Positions 1-5,503 of a stretch of 11,045 nucleotides of DNA are shown piece after piece. The position numbers and the translations under genes are program-made. Numbering within the stretch: the stretch's first letter is position 1; each line of letters opens with the position of its first letter. Location of the stretch: the NCBI GenBank assembly GCA_910587805.1, contig CAJUNM010000044.1, positions 1,520 to 12,564 on the forward strand. Reading direction: 5' to 3'. Source of the DNA: an uncultured Christensenellaceae bacterium (lineage in GTDB: Bacteria; Bacillota; Clostridia; Christensenellales; Pumilibacteraceae). Below the pieces are notes generated by a model, which did not search any database, had not been told where the DNA came from, and saw only the letters and a program-made list of their open reading frames with translations.

Positions 1-1
1 T

Positions 2-2551
2 AAGCCCAAGACCCATTCGGACGAATACTATAAGAGCGTTAACGAGCTTATAGAAACGCTTGCCGAGTCGGACAGATCGAATAACACCGCGTCAGGCTCG
101 AAGAGCGCGGCAAACGCCATACTCAACGCATTGAAAGCGGGCGGATTCAAAGAGCGCGCCGAGGTAAAGGCGGGCGGCAAGGACGACGTGGAGTCGCCCA
201 ATGATCCCGTAACTACGGTCACCGAGTTCACCGACGGCGCAAACTCCGTCGTAGAGCCTATAGTCACGCTCATGACGGCAAACGTAAACGCAAAGCTCAT
301 GGCAGGCAAAGGCGCGCCCGTGTATGTCGGAGAGCTTACCAATGTAGTAGCGGTCATTCCTTCCAAGAACACCGTGTCGGGCGAAAACGCCGAAAATTCG
401 GGCGCAGTCATAATGACTGTTCGTTACGACTCGCGCGAGGATACCTACGGTGCGGGCGATAATGCGGCGTTCGTAGCTAATGCGGTTCAAACTCTCATCG
501 AAAACGCGAAGGACTTTGCAAACGGCGAAACGCGGTTTGAAAACGACATAGTCGTAGTATTCACGCAGGATCAAGATTACTCTTACGGCGCTTACGCGTT
601 TTTCGATGCGTTCAAGGGCTTGAACAAAGTAGTAGAGCGCGCAAAGTACGGGCTCAGTCTCGACTCGTTCGGTAACGCCGGCACGCTTGCCGTGACAGAC
701 ACGAGCGGCGCGGGACACGACTATTTGGCGGCTGTCGCAAAAACGACAGGTTCGGCTTATAATTCGTCCGTAGCGGAAAGCAGTATTCCCAATGGTTATA
801 AGCGCACGGGCGCGGTCGACGCGTTCGGCTCGATACCCGCTATTCAAGTTTCCGTTCTCGGCGGCTTGAACGACTCTCAGAGTTATTACGACGATGCGGA
901 AAATCTTTCGCAGTCGGTCGTTTATCAGCAAGCGGCATTCTTGCAAAAGTTCATAATCAAGTTCGGCAATTCCGATAAAACTTACGGCGCCGACGGCGAC
1001 GACGTTGCATATATATCCTATTTGGATTGGGGCACTGTTTCGTACAACAAGGTCGCGGCGTACGTGGTAGGCGGCTTGATCGTCGCGCTTTTGGCTACGG
1101 TGCTCGTTTTGCTCGGAATCAAAAAGTATTTTTCGCTCAAAAAATTGCTCACCGCGTTCGGCGTGGAATTGCTTATTTTGGTAAGCTCGCTCGCTGTCAC
1201 GGTGTCCGCATACTTCCTTATCGCATTGCTGTTGTGCTCGTTCGGCGTAATACCCGTTCATGCCATAGTATCGGTGCGCAGCTTTAATGCGGGCATACTG
1301 ATTGCCGGCATGTTCGTGACGCTTGCCGCCGTGTTCGGATTTACTTCGCTGTATAAAAAATTGTTCAGAGTTACCGCATCGGATATCGTGCGCGGTACGG
1401 CTGTGTTGTTCGGCGTAACGGGCGCGTTGATGTGCTTTGCCGCGCCGCAGTATTCGTTCGTAACGGCGTGGCTCGGCTTGCTTATGCTCGTCGTGCTGCT
1501 CGTTACCGCATGTCTCAACGGCAAACTGAAAGAGCGTTTCGGTTTCGGGTTCGACAGACTGTTCGTATACGTCATTCCCGTATTGATCTGCATGCCGTTC
1601 GTCATGAGCACGATCACCGTCGTTACGGAACTTTTGCCGCTGTGGTTGCTCCCCATAACGATGATGCTGTTTGCCGCTATGCTCGGCGTTGCGGTGCCGT
1701 ATCTCGATCGCACTGTCGCGGTGTTCGACAAAATAGCCAAAAAGCTCCCGCCGCGCACTTTGCGCGTTGAGCGTATAGAAACGCAAAAGGTAGAGGATCG
1801 CGCCAAAAAGGGCAAGTTTACCGAACAGCAGGTCAAGGTTGTGGAAAAGCAACGTATACCCGTTAATTACAAAAACTACTTCGGCGTGAGCACCATAGCC
1901 GTTATCGGCGTAATAATCGCGGTGTTCTCCGGCAGTTTCGGCGCGTCGTTCGGTAAGAGTATAACCGCGCCTTACGCATACGCCGACGCAGTTTACAACA
2001 ACGCCATAGTTTACGAATGGGAAAAGAACGGTTCCGGCGCGGCAACGCATAAGCTCGTTATCGACGATCTTATCGCTTATAAATATCTGCGTTACTATAT
2101 CGACGATTTGGAGTGGGACGGAACGCGCTACACCAAGCCCGTATACGGCACGAGCGGTGCGATCGGTCGTGAGCCTGACATTACCCGCGACGGCAGCGTG
2201 TACACCGTCACAACGTGCGAAGGCTCGTATTCGTCGGTCACGCTTACCATTCCATCGGCGCGCAATGTCACCAAAATCACGGTAAAGGATTCGCACGATA
2301 ACGAATACGAATACGAGTTTAACAACAACGATACGATAACGTTGCGCTTGCCTTACGGTTTCGACAGTGAGTTCACGCTAACCGTAGAAGGCGTGGATAA
2401 GCTATCGTCGATAAGCTACGAAGAACATTATATCGGCTCGGACAACCTCGATAACGTTGACGATTGGAACGAAACGTTCGATTTCAGAGGCACTTCCGAC
2501 GGCGAACATTTGCGCGCGGCTACCGTGTTGAAATTGACGAAAACATTTTGA
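2..2551 (+). CDS. M28 peptidase-like multi-pass membrane protein (5' partial, probably catalytically inactive)
   Basis: The reading frame is open from the window edge, so the true start lies upstream; the stop is TGA at 2549-2551. About nt 230-970 encode a domain that reads like the M28 (aminopeptidase Y/S) fold, with a RYDS...GAGDN stretch, a strand followed by a QDQDYSYGAYAF motif, an LSLDSFG motif and a final SYYDDAENLS segment. Eight hydrophobic segments follow (about nt 1050-1125, 1170-1245, 1285-1350, 1395-1445, 1460-1515, 1560-1620, 1635-1695, 1875-1940). Loops rich in Lys/Arg alternate with neutral ones. This puts the M28 domain and the roughly 200-residue C-terminal domain outside the membrane. 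If one signal anchor lies upstream, the total is nine segments, as in eukaryotic ERMP1/Fxna and yeast Pff1. Most catalytic and metal-binding positions look replaced (see findings), so a binding or structural role is possible. The fold is moderately sure; the function is unknown. Confidence 0.75.
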   Translation, partial: KPKTHSDEYYKSVNELIETLAESDRSNNTASGSKSAANAILNALKAGGFKERAEVKAGGKDDVESPNDPVTTVTEFTDGANSVVEPIVTLMTANVNAKLMAGKGAPVYVGELTNVVAVIPSKNTVSGENAENSGAVIMTVRYDSREDTYGAGDNAAFVANAVQTLIENAKDFANGETRFENDIVVVFTQDQDYSYGAYAFFDAFKGLNKVVERAKYGLSLDSFGNAGTLAVTDTSGAGHDYLAAVAKTTGSAYNSSVAESSIPNGYKRTGAVDAFGSIPAIQVSVLGGLNDSQSYYDDAENLSQSVVYQQAAFLQKFIIKFGNSDKTYGADGDDVAYISYLDWGTVSYNKVAAYVVGGLIVALLATVLVLLGIKKYFSLKKLLTAFGVELLILVSSLAVTVSAYFLIALLLCSFGVIPVHAIVSVRSFNAGILIAGMFVTLAAVFGFTSLYKKLFRVTASDIVRGTAVLFGVTGALMCFAAPQYSFVTAWLGLLMLVVLLVTACLNGKLKERFGFGFDRLFVYVIPVLICMPFVMSTITVVTELLPLWLLPITMMLFAAMLGVAVPYLDRTVAVFDKIAKKLPPRTLRVERIETQKVEDRAKKGKFTEQQVKVVEKQRIPVNYKNYFGVSTIAVIGVIIAVFSGSFGASFGKSITAPYAYADAVYNNAIVYEWEKNGSGAATHKLVIDDLIAYKYLRYYIDDLEWDGTRYTKPVYGTSGAIGREPDITRDGSVYTVTTCEGSYSSVTLTIPSARNVTKITVKDSHDNEYEYEFNNNDTITLRLPYGFDSEFTLTVEGVDKLSSISYEEHYIGSDNLDNVDDWNETFDFRGTSDGEHLRAATVLKLTKTF

Positions 2552-2579
2552 CGCAATAACGCATAAATAGCGTATGTAT

Positions 2580-2612
2580 AAAGAGAGAGTCTGTAAAACG
2601 ACTCTCTCTTTT
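2580..2612 (+). terminator. Intrinsic terminator after the M28-like gene
   Basis: A perfect 12-bp stem (2580-2591 paired with 2600-2611) encloses an 8-nt loop, and the 3' arm ends in a T run (2609-2612). It starts 29 nt after the stop codon. The stem is AG/CT-rich. It separates the M28-like gene from the GH95/TIR unit. Confidence 0.85.
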
Positions 2613-2957
2613 ATGGTCGAGAGTATTTGCAGACGGTTCGGTATAGCATGCGGCTGTAGCATAGGACAAAAAATCGGCGGTGCAGGCATATTGTTTGGGT
2701 AAGAATAAACGGCAATGCGCGGATTGATTTTTACGTCGTTATAAGACGTATCGCAAGTAACGATTGTTTTCTTGTCACCTTGAGCGTAGTCGAATGACCT
2801 CAAGCTTTATGCCGCGCGGCGGCTGAAAAAAGTAGCAAATTTCATTCGGCAAATTTTTCGTCGGGTCTAAAAAGTGCCGTACGCCGTAAATTTAGCCCTA
2901 AAATCGGGTGTTTTTTGGTAAATTTGTGTTTTATGACGTAAAATTAGCTTTGAACAG
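2613..2957. other. Noncoding intergenic stretch with hairpins and AT tracts
   Basis: I see no convincing gene in these 345 bases. Visible structure: a 6-bp hairpin with a 7-nt loop at 2732-2750 (TACGTC/GACGTA); a short repeat-like element near 2773-2799; a perfect 10-bp palindrome GCCGCGCGGC at 2811-2820; and five YAAATTT-like tracts starting near 2836, 2850, 2887, 2919 and 2939 (the last is TAAAATT). The AT tracts lie just upstream of a promoter and could bend DNA or act as UP-like elements. A minus-strand frame crosses 2402-2803 but runs antisense into the M28-like gene and looks like a chance ORF. Confidence 0.6.
2773..2799. repeat. Short intergenic repeat-like element (TGAGCGTAGTCGAA core)
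   Basis: The core TGAGCGTAGTCGAA is flanked by GTCA (2774-2777) and TGAC (2795-2798), which are inverted copies of each other. I recognise this from general knowledge as resembling a short imperfect-palindromic element (TTCGACTACGCTCA on the other strand) scattered between genes in many unrelated bacteria. It often yields spurious FDYAQ-type peptides when translated. Only one copy is present in this window, so its repeat status cannot be shown from the sequence alone. Confidence 0.4.
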
Positions 2958-2987
2958 TGGACAAATTCCAACGGATTATGCTATAAT
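2958..2987 (+). promoter_or_regulatory. Sigma-A-type promoter with extended -10 for the GH95/TIR unit
   Basis: A TGGACA -35 box (2958-2963) and a perfect TATAAT -10 box (2982-2987) are separated by 18 nt. A TG at 2979-2980 sits one base before the -10 box, giving the extended -10 motif. Transcription should start near 2994, leaving a leader of about 100 nt before the ATG at 3093. AT-rich tracts lie immediately upstream. It is the best promoter match in the window. Confidence 0.75.
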
Positions 2988-3011
2988 TATTGCGTGTGTG
3001 TAATAGATTTT

Positions 3012-3037
3012 TCGAGCCGATTTCACTAAACGGTCGA
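3012..3037 (+). promoter_or_regulatory. Leader hairpin in the predicted 5' UTR
   Basis: TCGA-G-CCG (3012-3019) can pair with CGG-TCGA (3031-3037), giving seven base pairs with one bulged G and an 11-nt loop. No T run follows, so it is not an intrinsic terminator. It could stabilise the message or be incidental. I recognise no known riboswitch here. Confidence 0.3.
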
Positions 3038-3061
3038 GTTAATAAACTATAATGAAATCAA

Positions 3062-3073
3062 AGATTGCAATCT
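3062..3073. promoter_or_regulatory. Perfect 12-bp palindrome just before the ribosome binding site (candidate operator)
   Basis: AGATTGCAATCT at 3062-3073 equals its own reverse complement. It ends 6 nt before the GGAGG at 3080-3084 and lies about 70 nt downstream of the predicted transcription start. This position could suit a roadblock repressor or an RNA fold that affects ribosome access. No regulator gene is visible nearby, so the role is unassigned. Confidence 0.35.
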
Positions 3074-3092
3074 GTGATTGGAGGCGAAGGAC

Positions 3093-5480
3093 ATGGCAGT
3101 AGCAAGAAAACCCAAAAACACGTTGAGATTTTCCAAACCGTCGTCATGGTGGGGCAGCCGCTGGCGCGACGCGTTGCCGATAGGCAACGGTATTTTAGGC
3201 GCGTCGGTATACGGCGGCGCTGCGGACGATTGCTTGATGATAACGCACGGCGATCTGTGGTGGCAGGGTAAAGACTCGGTGCTGCAGGACGTGTCGGATA
3301 AGGTCAAGGACGTTCGCAAAAAAATAGACGACGGCGATTTTATCGGCGCGGAAAAAATCATGTCGACGGAGCTTATCAAAAAAGGCTACCGTCCTCAGCT
3401 TGCATATCCGCTGCCGCTTTGCGATTTCAAGATCAGCATGAAGACCGATAAGGGCGTAAAGGAGTATTCCCGCACGCTCGATATGGATAATGCCGAAGCT
3501 TCAGTTAGCTTTAAGGACGGCGTTACTCGATACGAGCGCAATGCGTTCGTTTCGTCTGCACGCAAAGACCTTATCGTGTACGAGATAACGCGCACGGGGC
3601 AGAAGAATATCGATGCGACTTTCAAGTTCGAGACGCACGACAAATTCAATGCGCGCACTCCCGTCGCAGTGAGCGCAACGCCCGATAACGAAACGGTCAA
3701 GTGCGAAAACTATTTTCTGTATTATTCGGCGCGTTCGTCGACGGGTTCGGATTTCGGCGCGGTTGCTAAGATCAATTTTTTTGCCGGCAAGCAAGAGATC
3801 GTAGACGACAGCTTGGTCATCACCGGCGCGGAAAAAATATTGGTCATAATCAAGCCGTTTGTGGAAGCGCCCCGCGATAAGGCGTGGAAGGACTGCAAGG
3901 CGGCTATAAGCGAGATAAAGCTCACTTACGACAAGCTTCTCAAAGAGCACGTTTCAGTCTATCAAAAACTGTTCTATTCGGCGGAGATCGATTTTTCCGC
4001 GACCGATCGCGACGATTTCGTCGACGATAATATAGCCGAAGCCGTTCAGTCGGGCGACGTAAACAGCGCTACTCTCGAAAAGCTGTGGGCGTTCGGCAGA
4101 TACCTTATGATAACGGGATCGCGTCCAGAAACGCGCCCGTTTGCGCCGTACGGCTTGTGGTGCGGAGATTACAAAGCGGTCAACGCGCAGATCAACGCGG
4201 CGGGCGATTTGCAAGCCGTCTACGACATGACCCAAGCCGGCAATCTCAACGATTTTGCCGAGAGCGTGTTTACGGTATACGAATCGGCAATGACAGCGCT
4301 CAAATACAACGCGACGCGCTTGTACGGCTGCCACGGCATATTCGTGCCGTATACCACGTCGCCGTCTACCGGTTATCTCGGCGAAGTGTACGAGAGCATG
4401 ATCCACTTCACCGGCGTTGCGGGCTGGCTCGGCAATCTGTTCTACGATTATGCATTGTATACGGACGATCAAGCGTTTCTCAAAAAGCGCGCGTTGCCGT
4501 TCATGAAGGAAGCGGCGACTTTCTACGAAGAGTTTTTCAAACTCGTAGACCTCAAGTATTACGAATCGAGTCCGTCGTATTCGCCGTTCACCACAGCTGG
4601 TAATCTCGTAGGCACGGGCGAAGATCACGCTATAGCGCGCAACGCCACGATTGACTTTGCCGTGGCTCGCAGTCTCCTGACCAATCTTATAGAAGGCAGT
4701 AAAGCCGCGGGCATGAACAAAGCCGAGGTCATAAAGTGGGAAGATATGCTCACTAAACTGCCCCCGTTCAAGATCAACAACGACGGAACGGTGAGCGAAT
4801 ATATCGACGATAAATGCACCGATAATCCCAAATCGCCGTCGCTCGCGCTGTTCTATCCCGTGTATCCCGATTACAGATGCGACGATATAGACGTAGGCAA
4901 AGCTTTCGCATTGACGGCGCGGAAAAAGTGTCAGACCGCTAAAAACGAAATGACCGCCAACGCGCTCGCAAGATATGCGCAGATATTCGCGCGCATAGGC
5001 GACGGAGACAGCGTGTACGAGCAGATAAACGCGCTCGTTCGCGGTATGGCTATGGATAATCTCGTTTTTGCAAACGACGATTGGCGCGGAATGGGCAGCG
5101 GCAAAAACGGCTTGTGGGCGCAGCCCGTGCCGTACGTAAACGCTATCGTGACCGGCGCGTTGCAAGAATGTTTGGTTCAGTCCACGCCCAATACCGTAAG
5201 ACTGTTGCCCGCGCTTTTCCAAAGGATAGCGAAAGGCTCATTGAGCGGAATACAGACCCGCGCGCACGTGGAGATAGTGTCCATGGATTGGGACGCGGGA
5301 CGCGGAACGCTCGTCGCCAAGCTCAAAGCCAAGCGCGCTACGGTCATCGATCTCGAACTCCCCAAAACCGCGAAACCGCCCAAGAAAGCGGAGGCTCAGC
5401 GTTTCGACGCCGAGCGCGGCGTGCTCGTCGGATTAAAGCTTCCCGCGGGTAAACCCGTGTCCATCGACGTAAGATTTTAA
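3093..5480 (+). CDS. GH95-family-like glycoside hydrolase (cytoplasmic; alpha-L-fucosidase/galactosidase fold)
   Basis: I chose the ATG at 3093 because GGAGG (3080-3084) lies 8 nt upstream; an in-frame TTG at 3078 would overlap that site. The product is 795 residues, about the usual length of GH95 enzymes. It opens with the family's N-terminal signature (WRDALPIGNGILGASVYGG, 24-42) and has no signal peptide, so it should act inside the cell. Further GH95 landmarks in order: GRYLMITGSRP (335-344), an N-A-Q-I-N segment (364-368), an ALYTDDQAFLKKRALPF block (454-470), SPSYSP (493-498), a diverged SLALFYPVYP (583-592), ALQECLVQS (689-697) and LLPAL (704-708), then a C-terminal beta domain. Characterised members cleave alpha-1,2-L-fucosides or alpha-L-galactosides by inversion. 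Here several catalytic positions look substituted (see findings), so family membership is fairly sure but substrate and activity are not. It is the first gene of a likely unit with the TIR gene. Confidence 0.8.
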   Translation: MAVARKPKNTLRFSKPSSWWGSRWRDALPIGNGILGASVYGGAADDCLMITHGDLWWQGKDSVLQDVSDKVKDVRKKIDDGDFIGAEKIMSTELIKKGYRPQLAYPLPLCDFKISMKTDKGVKEYSRTLDMDNAEASVSFKDGVTRYERNAFVSSARKDLIVYEITRTGQKNIDATFKFETHDKFNARTPVAVSATPDNETVKCENYFLYYSARSSTGSDFGAVAKINFFAGKQEIVDDSLVITGAEKILVIIKPFVEAPRDKAWKDCKAAISEIKLTYDKLLKEHVSVYQKLFYSAEIDFSATDRDDFVDDNIAEAVQSGDVNSATLEKLWAFGRYLMITGSRPETRPFAPYGLWCGDYKAVNAQINAAGDLQAVYDMTQAGNLNDFAESVFTVYESAMTALKYNATRLYGCHGIFVPYTTSPSTGYLGEVYESMIHFTGVAGWLGNLFYDYALYTDDQAFLKKRALPFMKEAATFYEEFFKLVDLKYYESSPSYSPFTTAGNLVGTGEDHAIARNATIDFAVARSLLTNLIEGSKAAGMNKAEVIKWEDMLTKLPPFKINNDGTVSEYIDDKCTDNPKSPSLALFYPVYPDYRCDDIDVGKAFALTARKKCQTAKNEMTANALARYAQIFARIGDGDSVYEQINALVRGMAMDNLVFANDDWRGMGSGKNGLWAQPVPYVNAIVTGALQECLVQSTPNTVRLLPALFQRIAKGSLSGIQTRAHVEIVSMDWDAGRGTLVAKLKAKRATVIDLELPKTAKPPKKAEAQRFDAERGVLVGLKLPAGKPVSIDVRF

Positions 5481-5503
5481 CGCGAGCAACGGAGGAAACC
5501 GTT

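Noticed and set aside
131..133. TTG as a possible start for the M28-like gene
   Set aside because: The frame is open to the window edge with protein-like sequence upstream, and no ribosome binding site precedes the TTG.
92..2296. A 734-codon open frame on the minus strand, antisense to the M28-like gene
   Set aside because: Its product is rich in Arg, His, Tyr and Glu with no recognisable domain. The plus strand has clear domain motifs, membrane segments and a terminator. Strong codon bias in the real gene explains the missing antisense stops.
2402..2803. A 133-codon minus-strand frame starting MRSFDYAQGDK
   Set aside because: The opening peptide is the usual translation product of the short intergenic element at 2773-2799. 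The frame then runs through a terminator hairpin and antisense into the M28-like gene.
3048..3053. A second TATAAT in the leader
   Set aside because: No acceptable -35 box lies 16-18 nt upstream; the promoter at 2958-2987 is far better.
3078..3080. TTG as the start of the GH95-like gene
   Set aside because: It overlaps the GGAGG that is well placed for the ATG at 3093, and has no good site of its own.
3954..5222. A 422-codon open frame on the minus strand, antisense to the GH95-like gene
   Set aside because: Same composition artefact; no family motif, and the sense strand has many conserved GH95 motifs.
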